A stretch of DNA of 44,159 bases from Pseudomonadota bacterium (GTDB taxonomy: Bacteria; Pseudomonadota; Gammaproteobacteria; Burkholderiales; Burkholderiaceae_C): the NCBI GenBank assembly GCA_018241185.1, contig JAFEEH010000164.1:1-44159 (forward strand), in the 5' to 3' direction. The notes under the pieces were generated by a model. That model searched no databases. It worked only from the letters and a program-made list of their open reading frames with translations, and was not told the DNA's origin. Each line of letters starts with the position of its first letter. The first letter of the stretch is position 1. This document shows, piece by piece, positions 35,740 to 44,159 of this stretch. A program made the position numbers and the translations under genes.

Positions 35740-37082
35740 GATGTCACCGCGATCAGTTCGATGTTGAGGTCGGCAATGCCGGCCGGGGCGTAGATGGCGA
35801 CGCTGTGCGCCTGCAGCATGCGTTCGTAGAGCGGGCTCTTGCTGTCGACGGCGAAGTAGCAGGCGCCCGCCTTGACCGGAATGGCCGGAGGCACCTGCGG
35901 CGTGTAGACCAGCCGCACGCCGGGCATGGCCGAGAGCACGAGCTTGTCGACGTCTTCGGGTGCACCGATCTTGAAGCGCGCGGGGACCGCCTCGACAAGC
36001 TCGGCCACCGGCATGCTGGCGGTGACGGCCATGTAGAACGCCGTCTTGTCGTCGATCTTTCCGGAGTCCAGGTGCCCGACGTGGAAGGAGCGCCGCGTCT
36101 CGCTCAGCGCAATGGCGAAATAGCGCGTGGAGATCACCGTGTCGAGCAGGTCGCGAATGATGTGGTCCAGCTCGGCGAAGGCCGGGCCGGGGGCCTCGTG
36201 GTCGTAGGTGGGCAGGTCGGCGAGGCTGTAGGTCTTGGCAAAGGTCATCAACGCGCCGGCCAGGGCCAGCAGGTCCTGGAAGAGCCGTTCCGGATGCAGC
36301 GCCGCGTGCCGGAACAGGTGCGACAGAGAAGCGAAGGCCGAGTTCGCGGTGTGCAGCAGCCAGAACGAGGCGATGTCGCCGGATCGGAACTCGATGATGT
36401 TCTTGCTCGGCTCGCGGTGCAGGCCGTAGAGCGAGGCCACCTTGGCCTGCAGCACGTCGAGCAGGCGGCGCAACTGCTGGTGGACCGTGGTCGAGGCATC
36501 GATGGCCAGGCAGGCCGGCACGAAGTCCTGGTCGAGCTCGAAGCTGCCTGACGCGGTGCGGCGGATGCGGATCACGGGCATCGAGACGAACTGCTCGCGC
36601 GGCTCGGTGTCGGCCAGCAGCTTGACTGTCTTGCGCAGGTACACCACCTCGGCATCGACGGCGCCGGTGTACAGGTCGGGGACCTGTTCCGGCTCGCTCA
36701 GGTAGCGCGTCGAGAAGCCGCCCTGGCCGGGCTCGCTGTAGTTGGCGCCGAGCTCGCGCACCGGGTGCAGCACCAGGTGGAAGGTGAACTCGTTCTGGCC
36801 CGCCTTGAGCGTGTCGAGCGCGATGGGTGGCGGCAGCGCGTCGGCCTGTGGGGCCGAATAGGGCTCGCCGTCGGGGAAGACCAGCGACAGCTCGGTGGCG
36901 CGCAGCATGCCGCTGGCCAGCGCGTCGAGGTCGAAGGCGACGGAGCGCACGCCCCATCCGTAAGGATGCAGCGCCTGCGTGGTCGTGTGCAGCCGTGCCT
37001 CGTGGTAGGCGTCCTGCCGCTGGAAATGCTGTGGCCGCAGGAAGAGACCTTCTCCCCACAGCACCTTGGCCGCATAGCTCAA
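35736..37082 (-). CDS. tssK: type VI secretion baseplate protein TssK
   Basis: 448 residues, the usual length. The start KVLWGEGLFLRPQHFQRQD is the hallmark of TssK, the trimeric linker between the baseplate and the membrane complex. The C-terminal domain, thought to contact TssL/TssM, is intact. Overlaps tssL by four bases and lies 79 bases after tssJ. Confidence 0.97.
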   Translation of the reverse strand: MSYAAKVLWGEGLFLRPQHFQRQDAYHEARLHTTTQALHPYGWGVRSVAFDLDALASGMLRATELSLVFPDGEPYSAPQADALPPPIALDTLKAGQNEFTFHLVLHPVRELGANYSEPGQGGFSTRYLSEPEQVPDLYTGAVDAEVVYLRKTVKLLADTEPREQFVSMPVIRIRRTASGSFELDQDFVPACLAIDASTTVHQQLRRLLDVLQAKVASLYGLHREPSKNIIEFRSGDIASFWLLHTANSAFASLSHLFRHAALHPERLFQDLLALAGALMTFAKTYSLADLPTYDHEAPGPAFAELDHIIRDLLDTVISTRYFAIALSETRRSFHVGHLDSGKIDDKTAFYMAVTASMPVAELVEAVPARFKIGAPEDVDKLVLSAMPGVRLVYTPQVPPAIPVKAGACYFAVDSKSPLYERMLQAHSVAIYAPAGIADLNIELIAVTS

Positions 37083-37161
37083 TTGTTCTGACTCCCTGGA
37101 ATGCCCGGTGCGCTGCTTTCAGCGCCGCGCGAGCTTGTTGTCGACGCCAAGCGCGGCCCGC

Positions 37162-37788
37162 TCAGGCTGCGCCGGCCTTGCACTGGATGGGTGCCAGCAG
37201 GTTGGGCGAGGGCAGGGGTGCGCTGCTGCCGGCGTTCTGCACCGGAACGATGGCGCCTCGCGTCACCGTGAGCGCGCAGGCGTGCGCGCCCATGAGCACG
37301 CCGGTCTTCTCGGATTCGACGGGGTCGAAGGCGAATCGCCAACGCTGCGCGCCAGGTGAATGGAAGAGCACCACCACGCCCAGCGCGTTCGCCGTGCGCG
37401 GCATCGACTCCGTCCAGTCGTAGCGCTGGCCGGGAATCAGCGTGATCTCGCGGCTCTCGATGAGGTCGTCGCCCAGCACCGCCTTGTCACGACCCGGTGT
37501 GACGAACGCGTCGAAAGGGGCCTGGTAGAAACTGGTGGAGTCCTTGAGCTTGTAGATCCGCGCCACCACGGCCAGCGGCTTGCCGCGAGCATCGGCATTG
37601 AGGTTGGTGCCTGCCGCCAGTGACACCGGCACCTTGCGCGGCGGCTTCTGCGACTCGGGCAGCTCCGGCTTCTTGACGCCGCTCATCTCCAACGCGATGT
37701 TGGCCACCGTCGCGACCGTGCCGGCGGTGCCGCAGCCGCCCAGCAACGCGGCCGTCAGCAGCCATGCTGCTGGCGAAATTCGTTTCAT
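37162..37788 (-). CDS. tssJ: type VI secretion outer-membrane lipoprotein TssJ
   Basis: 208-residue lipoprotein precursor; lipobox LGGC with Cys19 after a basic, hydrophobic leader. Conserved features of the SciN/VasD family include DARGKPLAVVARIYKL, STSFYQAPFDAF and IESREITLIPGQRYDW. It anchors the membrane complex by contacting TssM in the periplasm. First gene of the minus-strand T6SS unit; 207 bases of divergent promoter region separate it from the plus-strand unit. The tail beyond about 185 is Pro/Ser-rich. Confidence 0.95.
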   Translation of the reverse strand: MKRISPAAWLLTAALLGGCGTAGTVATVANIALEMSGVKKPELPESQKPPRKVPVSLAAGTNLNADARGKPLAVVARIYKLKDSTSFYQAPFDAFVTPGRDKAVLGDDLIESREITLIPGQRYDWTESMPRTANALGVVVLFHSPGAQRWRFAFDPVESEKTGVLMGAHACALTVTRGAIVPVQNAGSSAPLPSPNLLAPIQCKAGAA

Positions 37789-37995
37789 GCTTCAACTCCC
37801 TGACGGGCCGGAGCATACAAGGCCACGGGCCTGGATCGAACATTCCTCCCTCCGATGAGGCAGAGGACGCAGTGCCGAAGGACAACCAAAATCACGAACT
37901 CGCGTCGTGCCTGCTTGCATGCGGTACAGTTCGTAACGCGCCGGACTATGATGCCGGCGTTCGACCACACATAAAAGAGTTCAGGGAGCGTGGTG

Positions 37996-38664
37996 ATGTC
38001 CAAGCACATGCAATGTGCTGCTGCGGCCGTGTTGGCTGCAGCTGTCTTCGTCAGCGGATGCGCGACTGCGCCCGCGCCGGCTGCGCCGCCCACGGCAGAG
38101 CAGTTCAGCAAGAGCATGGCCGACGCCGAAGCGCTGGCGGCCAGAAACGACACCGACGGCGCAATCCGCGCCTATGAGAAGGTGGCCTCGGACAACCCGA
38201 GTCGAGGCGAACCGTGGGCTCGTGTCGCCCAGATCCATTTCGCACGCGGCCACTACAGCCTGGCCATCGTTGCCGCCGAGGAAACGCTCAAGCGCGATCC
38301 GACGAACCGGCAGGCCAAGAGCGTCACAGCAGTCGGCGGCCTGCGCCTGGCCGCGAAATCCCTGGAAGACCTTCGCAACGACAGCGCATTGACCGGTGAC
38401 GCCACCGCCGACGCGCAGCGGCTGGCGGTGCTGCTGCGTGAGACGCTGGGCCAGCCTGTGCTGGTGCCACAGCCGTCGATACGGCCGGCCCCGGTCCGCC
38501 GACCGGCACCCAGGCCGGCCGCCAAGGCCGACGCGGAGGAGCCCGTTGCACATGTGGCCGCTCCGGTACCGGTGGCACGCGCGGCGCCGGCGCCCACGCC
38601 CGCCGCGCCGGCATCCGCCAAGCCGCGCCCGGCCGGTGGCAATCCGCTGGACGCCTTCAAGTAA
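37996..38664 (+). CDS. T6SS-linked lipoprotein with TPR-like domain
   Basis: 222 residues; ATG 37996 with GGGAG upstream. Signal with lipobox VSGC, Cys22, so it should be a periplasm-facing lipoprotein. About residues 40-115 form TPR-like helices (AEALAARNDTDGAIRAYEKV, PWARVAQIHFARGHYSLAIVAAEETLKRDP). The last 80 residues are Pro/Ala/Arg-rich and disordered by composition. First gene of the plus-strand T6SS operon, 34 bases before tssB. It is not one of the 13 core subunits; an envelope accessory role is inferred from position. Confidence 0.85.
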   Translation: MSKHMQCAAAAVLAAAVFVSGCATAPAPAAPPTAEQFSKSMADAEALAARNDTDGAIRAYEKVASDNPSRGEPWARVAQIHFARGHYSLAIVAAEETLKRDPTNRQAKSVTAVGGLRLAAKSLEDLRNDSALTGDATADAQRLAVLLRETLGQPVLVPQPSIRPAPVRRPAPRPAAKADAEEPVAHVAAPVPVARAAPAPTPAAPASAKPRPAGGNPLDAFK

Positions 38665-38698
38665 GCCCATTCACATCTCCAGGGAGCGAAAAACAAGC

Positions 38699-39214
38699 AT
38701 GGCCACCAAGCGACAAAGCGTGCAGAAGCGTCTACAGAAGGTCAGGCCTCCACGCGTCCAGCTGACCTACGACGTGGAACTGGGTGACGCGATCGAGAAG
38801 AAGGAACTGCCGTTCGTGGTCGGCGTCGTGGCCGACCTGGCCGGCCAGTCCACGCTGGAGCAGCCCAAGCTCAAGGACCGCAAGTTCGTCAACATCGACC
38901 GCGACAACATCGACGACGTGATGAAGGGCCTGCAGCCGCGCGCCGCCTTCCAGGTGCCGAACAAGCTCGACGAACGTGGCGGCAAATTCGGTGTCGAGCT
39001 GACCTTCACGTCGATGGAATCCTTTTCGCCCGATGCCGTGGTGGAGCAGGTCGAGCCGCTGAAACGCCTGCTCGAAGCCCGCTCCAAGCTGGCCGACCTG
39101 CGCAACAAGATGGCTGGCAACGACAAGCTCGAGGACCTGCTGGTGGACGTCCTGCGCAGCACCGAGAGCCTGCAGGGCCTGAACCCGGGCGGCGACAAGA
39201 AGGAGTCGAACTGA
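38699..39214 (+). CDS. tssB: type VI secretion sheath small subunit TssB (VipA)
   Basis: 171 residues. VELGDAIEKKELPFVVGVVADL and FVNIDRDNIDDVMKGLQPR are characteristic of the small subunit of the contractile sheath. The C-terminal helix (LLEARSKLADLRNKM) interlocks with TssC. AGGGAG precedes the ATG. The stop overlaps the tssC start by one base (TGATG), so the two sheath subunits are translationally coupled. Confidence 0.97.
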   Translation: MATKRQSVQKRLQKVRPPRVQLTYDVELGDAIEKKELPFVVGVVADLAGQSTLEQPKLKDRKFVNIDRDNIDDVMKGLQPRAAFQVPNKLDERGGKFGVELTFTSMESFSPDAVVEQVEPLKRLLEARSKLADLRNKMAGNDKLEDLLVDVLRSTESLQGLNPGGDKKESN

Positions 39215-40701
39215 TGAATGCCTCCAACGCCGCTGCCACCGTCGACATCGCCGCGCCGGCCGCCGCCGCTGACCTGCTCGACCGCATCGTCGACCAGAGC
39301 AAGGTCGCCAAGTCGCAGGCCGAACACGTCCGCGCCCGCGACATCATCGGCGAGCTCGTGCAGCAGGTGCTCGACGGATCGGTCATCGTGTCCGACAACC
39401 TGTCGGCCACCATCGATGCCCGCGTGGCCGATCTCGATCGCCTGATCTCGGCCCAGCTCAGCGCCATCATGCATGCGCCCGAGTTCCAGAAGCTCGAGAG
39501 CACCTGGCGGGGACTGGACTACCTGGTGAAGGAAACCTCCACCAGCACCATGCTCAAGATCAAGGTGCTCAACGCCACCAAGCGCGACCTGACACGCGAC
39601 TTCAAGGCGGCCATCGAGTTCGACCAGAGCGCGATGTTCAAGAAGGTCTACGAGGAGGAGTTCGGAACCTTCGGTGGCGCGCCTTTCGGTGCGCTGATCG
39701 GCGATTTCGAGGTCACGCGTCAGCCGGAAGACATGTACTTCCTGGACCAGATGGCACACGTGGCGGCCGCCGCGCATGCGCCGTTCATCGGCGCCGCGTC
39801 GCCCGAGCTGCTGGGGCTGGAAAGCTTCGCCGACCTTGGCAAGCCGCGTGACATGGCCAAGGTCTTCGACACCGTCGAGTACGCGAAATGGAAGTCCTTC
39901 CGCGATTCGGAAGACTCCCGCTATGTCGGCCTGACGCTGCCGCGCTTCCTGGGCCGGCTGCCCTACAACCCCAAGGAAGGCACGGTCGTCGACAGCTTCA
40001 ACTTCGTCGAGGACGTCGACGGCACGGACCACGCCAAATACCTCTGGTGCAACGCCGCCTGGGCGTTCGCGACGCGGCTGACCGCGGCCTTCGAGGACTT
40101 CGGCTGGTGCGCGGCGATCCGCGGTGTGGAGGGCGGCGGCCTGGTCGAGGACCTGCCCACGCACACCTTCAAGACCGACGACGGCGAGGTGGCACTGAAG
40201 TGCCCGACCGAGATCGCGATCACCGACCGCCGCGAGAAGGAGTTGAGCGACCTCGGCTTCATCCCGCTGGTCCATTGCAAGAACTCCGATTACGCCGCCT
40301 TCTTCGGCGCGCAATCGCTGCAGAAGCCCAAGAAGTACAACACCGACAGCGCCAACGCCAATGCCGTGCTGTCGGCGCAGCTGCAGTACATCTTCTCGGT
40401 GTCGCGCGTCGCGCACTACCTGAAGGCGATGATGCGCGACAAGATCGGCAGCTTCGCGTCGGCCCAGAACGTCGAGACCTTCCTCAACCGCTGGGTGTCC
40501 CAGTACGTGCTGCTGGATGACAACGCCACGCAGGAGCAGAAGGCCCAGTTCCCGCTGCGCGAGGCGTCGATCACGGTGTCGGAAGTGCCCGGCAAGCCCG
40601 GGGTCTACCGATCCGTCGCCTTCCTGCGCCCCCATTTTCAGCTCGACGAACTGTCCATTTCGCTGCGCCTCGTGGCCGATCTGCCCAAGTCCGCAGCCTG
40701 A
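39214..40701 (+). CDS. tssC: type VI secretion sheath large subunit TssC (VipB)
   Basis: 495 residues, the family length. ESTWRGLDYLVKETSTSTMLKIKVLNA is split here into its recognised parts: LESTWRGL near 90, then FGTFGGAPFGALIGDFE near 150, and FLGRLPYNP. The C-terminal AQFPLREASITVSEVPGKPG is the sheath core and probable ClpV-accessible region. It polymerises with TssB around the Hcp tube. hcp follows after 41 bases. Confidence 0.97.
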   Translation: MNASNAAATVDIAAPAAAADLLDRIVDQSKVAKSQAEHVRARDIIGELVQQVLDGSVIVSDNLSATIDARVADLDRLISAQLSAIMHAPEFQKLESTWRGLDYLVKETSTSTMLKIKVLNATKRDLTRDFKAAIEFDQSAMFKKVYEEEFGTFGGAPFGALIGDFEVTRQPEDMYFLDQMAHVAAAAHAPFIGAASPELLGLESFADLGKPRDMAKVFDTVEYAKWKSFRDSEDSRYVGLTLPRFLGRLPYNPKEGTVVDSFNFVEDVDGTDHAKYLWCNAAWAFATRLTAAFEDFGWCAAIRGVEGGGLVEDLPTHTFKTDDGEVALKCPTEIAITDRREKELSDLGFIPLVHCKNSDYAAFFGAQSLQKPKKYNTDSANANAVLSAQLQYIFSVSRVAHYLKAMMRDKIGSFASAQNVETFLNRWVSQYVLLDDNATQEQKAQFPLREASITVSEVPGKPGVYRSVAFLRPHFQLDELSISLRLVADLPKSAA

Positions 40702-40742
40702 GCGAATCCCGCTGTCACACGTTTCAAAAGGAGAGGTAAATC

Positions 40743-41246
40743 ATGAAAGACATCTACATCAAGTTCGGCAACCCCGAGATCAAGGGCGAATCGCAGGACA
40801 AGGACCACAAGGACTGGATCGAAGTCAACTCGTGGCGCCATTCGATCGTGCAGCCGCGTTCGGCGACCGCATCGACCGCCGGCGGCCACACGGCCGAGCG
40901 TTGCGAGCACGGCGAGATGGTGTTCCAGAAGGACATGGACGTCGTCAGCCCCCTGCTGTACCAGCATGCCTCGGGCGGCAGCACCTTCGACGAAGTCACG
41001 GTGGAGTTCTACCGCGCCGACGGAGAAGGCAAGCGCGTGCGCTATCTCGAGATCAAGCTCAAGTACGTGCTGATCGCCAGCGTCACCCCGAGCGTGGTCA
41101 GCGAAGGCGTGCCGAGCGAAAGCTTCTCGCTCAAGTACGCCGCGGTGCAGTGGAAGTACACGCAGCAGAAGATCGGCGGCAACCAGGGCGGCAACTCGCA
41201 GGGCGCCTGGAGCCTGACCAAGAACGACAAGACCTACTCGGTCTGA
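40743..41246 (+). CDS. hcp: type VI secretion tube protein Hcp (TssD)
   Basis: 167-residue hexameric ring protein forming the inner tube and carrying small effectors. Recognisable parts are YIKFGNPEIKGESQDKDH, WIEVNSWRHSIVQP and SVTPSVVSEGVPSESFSLKYA. A strong RBS (AAAGGAGAGG) and a terminator right after the stop suggest very high expression relative to neighbours, as is usual for Hcp. No C-terminal effector extension is present. Confidence 0.97.
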   Translation: MKDIYIKFGNPEIKGESQDKDHKDWIEVNSWRHSIVQPRSATASTAGGHTAERCEHGEMVFQKDMDVVSPLLYQHASGGSTFDEVTVEFYRADGEGKRVRYLEIKLKYVLIASVTPSVVSEGVPSESFSLKYAAVQWKYTQQKIGGNQGGNSQGAWSLTKNDKTYSV

Positions 41247-41262
41247 GTCCTGCATCGGCCGG

Positions 41263-41292
41263 AAGCCGCGGCGAATGCCGCGGTTTCTTTTT
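41263..41292 (+). terminator. intrinsic terminator after hcp
   Basis: AAGCCGCGGC-GAAT-GCCGCGGTTT followed by CTTTTTT. It lies 17 bases after the hcp stop inside the T6SS gene set, so only part of the transcription would read on into tssE-tssF-tssG. Confidence 0.85.
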
Positions 41293-41320
41293 TGGGAGCG
41301 GCCTTTCTTCAGATCGTGAC

Positions 41321-41812
41321 ATGACCGGATTCGAACCCGGCTTGCTGGACAAGCTCTTCGACGACGACGTGCGCGGACCGACCTCGTCCGTGCTGCGCCT
41401 TCACACGCTCGACGAGATGAAGAACGCGGTGGCGCGCGACCTCGAGGCGCTGCTGAACACCCGCATGGTGTTCACCGATCAGGCGCTGGCGGGTTTTCCG
41501 GAGTGCAGTCGCTCGGTCGCGACCTACGGCCTGAACGACTTCTCGGGCCTGAGCCTCGCCAGCTATTACGACCGGCAGTTCATCTGCGGTGCGCTGGAAA
41601 ATGCGATCGCACGGCACGAGCCGCGCCTGTGCAACGTGTCCGTGGCGCTCGAAGTCGACCGCCAGCCGAGCACGCAGGTGCTCTTCTTCGGCATCACGGC
41701 ACTCCTGCGGCTGCCGAACCTGCGCGAGCCCGTGAACTTCGACGCCATGCTGCAGCCGACCACGCTGCAGTACGCGGTCTCGCGTGGCATGGGCAAGGGC
41801 CGCTCCGCATGA
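41321..41812 (+). CDS. tssE: type VI secretion baseplate protein TssE
   Basis: 163-residue gp25-like (phage T4 wedge) protein. The gp25 core is seen in LHTLDEMKNAVARDLEALLNTR, SVATYGLNDFSG and NVSVALEVDRQ. It starts the sheath at the baseplate. It begins about 29 bases after the hcp terminator; no strong RBS is evident (GGGAG at 41294-41298 is far). Overlaps tssF by four bases (ATGA). Confidence 0.95.
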   Translation: MTGFEPGLLDKLFDDDVRGPTSSVLRLHTLDEMKNAVARDLEALLNTRMVFTDQALAGFPECSRSVATYGLNDFSGLSLASYYDRQFICGALENAIARHEPRLCNVSVALEVDRQPSTQVLFFGITALLRLPNLREPVNFDAMLQPTTLQYAVSRGMGKGRSA

Positions 41813-43662
41813 GCATGGACGAGTTGCTGCCCTTCTATGAACGGGAACTCGCCTTCCTGCGTGGCCATGCCCAGGAATTCGCGCGGGCCTTCCCGAAGAT
41901 CGCGGCGCGTCTGGCCATGTCCGCCGACAGCAGCGAAGACCCGCATGTCGAGCGGATGATCCAGTCCTTCGCGCTGCTCACCTCGCGTGTCAGCAAGAAG
42001 CTGGACGACGACTATCCGGAGTTCACCGAAGCCCTCGTCGAAGTGCTGTACCCGCACTACCTGCGCGGCTTTCCGTCCTGCTCGATCGCGCAGTTCGACC
42101 CTGGGCCGGACCTGGCCCAGCTCACACGGGCCTCGGTCGTGTCGCGCGGCACCCAGCTCAGTTCCCGTCCTGTGCAGGGGCAGCCCTGCCGCTTTCGAAC
42201 CGCCTACGACGTGCAGGTAGCACCCGTTCACCTGAGCGAGGCGGTTTTCCATGCCGTCGCGTCGGCGCCGACGCAGACGGTACTGCCACGCCACGCCACA
42301 GCCAGCCTGTCGCTGAGCTTCACGGTCGCGGCCGACGAGCCGACCTTGAGCTTGCAGAAGCTCGGCCTCGATCGCCTGCGCGTCTTCGTCGATGCCGAGC
42401 CTTCGCTCGCGACCGTACTGCTCGACGCCATGTTCCTCAAGACCGCGGCCGTCTACGCCGAGTTCGGCCGCAATGGCCACTGGCATCCCTTGCGCCACGC
42501 CGTGCTGCACGAGGCCGGATTCGGGGACGCCGATGCGCTGATCGATCTGCCCGCACGCTCCCACCCGGCGTACCGGCTCCTGAGCGAATACTTCGCCTTC
42601 CCCGAGAAGTTCAACTTCTTCGACGTGGACCTGGCCGCCGCCTGCGCCTCGGCCGCGCCGTGCCGCTTGCTCACCCTGCACCTGGTCATGCGCGACCTGC
42701 GGGCCGACACGCCGGCCGCGCGCCTGCTGGAGGGTCTCTCGCACCGCAACCTGCGCCTTCGCTGCACGCCGGTCATCAACCTGTTCGAACAACGCGGCGA
42801 CCCGATCCGCCTGACCCACGCCACGCATGCGTACCCGGTGGTGGCGGACTCGCGCCACGCCCATGCCTACGAGGTCTACAGCATCGACAGCGTGAAGCTG
42901 GTGCGCCAGGACGCGGCGGGTGACGCCTTCGTCGAGTTCCGGCCCTTCTACTCGCTGCACCACGGCGAGGCGCCGGGCGATGCCGAGCACTACTGGTTCG
43001 CGCGCCGCGACGCGCAGGTGGCACAACGCAGCCCAGGCTACGAGACCGAGATCTCGGTCGTGGACATCGACTTCCGGCCCACCCTGGCGCGCACCGAGAC
43101 CTTGAGCCTGGAGCTGACCTGCACCAACCGCGACCTGCCGCACAGCCTGGCCTTCGGCCTGCCGGGAGGCGACCTGTTCGTCGCGGGGCAGAGCGCCGCG
43201 CAGTCGGTGGCGCTGCTGCGCCGCCCCACGGCGACCCAGCGCCTCCCGCACGGCAAGGGCCTGCAATGGCGCCTGGTGTCGCATCTGGCGCTGAACCACC
43301 TCTCGCTCGTTTCCAGCGGCCTGTCGGCGTTCAAGGAAGTGCTGCGCCTGTACGAGCGCGGGCGTTCGGCGGTGTCGATGCGGCAGATCGAGGCCATCAC
43401 CGCCATCGACTCGAAGCCGACGACGCACTGGCTGCCGGGCAAGCCCTTCGCCACCTTCGTGCGCGGCATCGAGGTGCGCCTGACGATCGACGAGAGCGGC
43501 TTCGTCGGCAGCAGCCTGCAGGCCTTCGCGCGGGTGCTCGACCATTTCTTCGGGCTCTACGTCCATCTCAACAGCTTCACCCAGCTCGTCGTCGTGTCCG
43601 CGCGCGACGGGCAGGACCTCGTGCGATGCCAACCCCGCAGCGGCGACTCGATCCTCCTGTGA
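41809..43662 (+). CDS. tssF: type VI secretion baseplate protein TssF
   Basis: 617 residues, the family length, from ATG 41809. ELLPFYERELAFLRGHAQEFA and FPKIAARLAMS are the family's N-terminal hallmark. Also recognisable are FTEALVEVLYPHYLRGFPS and the late GLYVHLNSFTQLVV. Forms the wedge with TssG. Start overlaps the tssE stop; its 3' end overlaps tssG by 37 bases. Confidence 0.97.
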   Translation: MSMDELLPFYERELAFLRGHAQEFARAFPKIAARLAMSADSSEDPHVERMIQSFALLTSRVSKKLDDDYPEFTEALVEVLYPHYLRGFPSCSIAQFDPGPDLAQLTRASVVSRGTQLSSRPVQGQPCRFRTAYDVQVAPVHLSEAVFHAVASAPTQTVLPRHATASLSLSFTVAADEPTLSLQKLGLDRLRVFVDAEPSLATVLLDAMFLKTAAVYAEFGRNGHWHPLRHAVLHEAGFGDADALIDLPARSHPAYRLLSEYFAFPEKFNFFDVDLAAACASAAPCRLLTLHLVMRDLRADTPAARLLEGLSHRNLRLRCTPVINLFEQRGDPIRLTHATHAYPVVADSRHAHAYEVYSIDSVKLVRQDAAGDAFVEFRPFYSLHHGEAPGDAEHYWFARRDAQVAQRSPGYETEISVVDIDFRPTLARTETLSLELTCTNRDLPHSLAFGLPGGDLFVAGQSAAQSVALLRRPTATQRLPHGKGLQWRLVSHLALNHLSLVSSGLSAFKEVLRLYERGRSAVSMRQIEAITAIDSKPTTHWLPGKPFATFVRGIEVRLTIDESGFVGSSLQAFARVLDHFFGLYVHLNSFTQLVVVSARDGQDLVRCQPRSGDSILL

Positions 43663-44159
43663 TCGAACAGCTCCGCGAGGAGCCGTTCCGCTTCGGCTTC
43701 TTCCAGGCCGTGCGCCTGGTGGAGCTGTCGATGCTCCGTCGGCGGGAGCAGGACGCGCAGCGGCGCCTGGTGCCGGCGGCGCGCATGGTGCCGTACCGCG
43801 TGCGCTTTCGCAGTTCGCTCGACCTGTCCTTCCCGCCCAGCGAGATCGCGTCCTTCACCTTGCGCAACGCGGCGGGCGAGGTGCTCGACGCGCCCGATTG
43901 GCAGCTGCCGCCGGGCCCCGATCGGCAGGCTGCGGTCGATCGCGTCGAGATGACGCCTGCCTTCTTCGGCATGCTGGGCGCCATGGGCGCACTGCCCATC
44001 ACCTACACCGAGACCTTCCTGCGCCGCGAGCAGAACTTCCGCGACCGGGGTGCGCGCGCCTTCCTCGACATCTTCACCAACCGCTCGACCGCGCTGTTCT
44101 ACGCCGCCTGGCGCAAGTACCGCCTGCCGCTGCACCATGAACACGAGGGGCGCCGCGCC
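43626..44159 (+). CDS. tssG: type VI secretion baseplate protein TssG, cut by window end
   Basis: First 178 residues of a protein normally near 330-360. REEPFRFGFFQAVRLVE near residue 18 and PSEIASFTL and FGMLGAMGALPITYTE are typical TssG features. The start ATG 43626 lies within the tssF gene, 37 bases before its stop; a GTG at 43659 (just before VIEQLREEP) is the alternative and would cut the overlap. Two TssF and one TssG form each baseplate wedge in studied systems. Confidence 0.94.
   Translation, partial: MPTPQRRLDPPVIEQLREEPFRFGFFQAVRLVELSMLRRREQDAQRRLVPAARMVPYRVRFRSSLDLSFPPSEIASFTLRNAAGEVLDAPDWQLPPGPDRQAAVDRVEMTPAFFGMLGAMGALPITYTETFLRREQNFRDRGARAFLDIFTNRSTALFYAAWRKYRLPLHHEHEGRRA

Noticed and set aside
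37895-37952. Sigma-54 promoter for the plus-strand T6SS operon
   Set aside because: A TTGCAT occurs at 37915, but the required GG 10 bases before the GC is absent. TATGAT at 37947 has no convincing -35 at the proper distance either, so the promoter stays unassigned.

Overview
The window reads as a chromosomal segment of a high-GC beta-proteobacterium of the family Comamonadaceae, most like Variovorax, Acidovorax and their relatives. This is an inference. It rests on the order trigger factor - clpP - clpX - lon, the small Trp-rich membrane protein, the type VI secretion layout, and a dispersed repeat starting 'gctatc(a/g)aa' that is typical of this group. I see no insertion sequence, integrase, prophage or CRISPR array. 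The genes are densely packed with short gaps, and no gene-free stretch exceeds about 300 bases.

Layout. 1-2517 is the 3' part of an RND efflux permease, followed by tRNA-Leu(TAG). 2852-8925 holds the protein-quality-control block tig, clpP, clpX and lon, with a good heat-shock promoter just before lon. 9031-9523 is a tRNA cluster (Gly, Gly, Cys, Leu). 9550-11625 holds a conserved acidic protein and an MFS (UMF1-type) transporter. On the minus strand, 14880-11627 holds a class I fumarase, glutamate racemase and a secreted protein, probably one operon. Then come a membrane acyltransferase with an SGNH domain, a class II fumarase (fumC), a ParB-like orphan, a NAD(P)-binding oxidoreductase divergent from a LysR regulator, and a Sel1-repeat protein next to a UPF0114 membrane protein. 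Next are acs, a LapA-like protein, a cytochrome c, a Trp-rich small protein, and ilvD divergent from a LysR regulator. An AraC regulator divergent from an SDR dehydrogenase, lgt and an RluA-family pseudouridine synthase complete the metabolic part.

33734-44159 is one side of a type VI secretion system (T6SS). tssA, tssL, tssK and tssJ run on the minus strand. A TPR-like lipoprotein, tssB, tssC, hcp, tssE, tssF and the start of tssG run on the plus strand from a shared divergent promoter region. The visible set gives the sheath (TssBC), tube (Hcp), baseplate (TssE, F, G, K), part of the envelope complex (TssJ, TssL) and the assembly protein TssA. TssM, ClpV/TssH and VgrG are not in the window.

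The most unusual observation is that one copy of the roughly 64-base dispersed repeat lies in frame inside murI and encodes about 22 residues just before the second catalytic cysteine. A second copy overlaps the stop codon of ilvD, and a third separates tssA from tssL. Other points worth a look are a compact GC-rich multi-hairpin structure just upstream of clpP, a near-consensus sigma-32 promoter for lon, a terminator inside the tRNA-Gly/Cys cluster, inverted repeats between divergent regulator/enzyme pairs, and the T6SS-linked lipoprotein.
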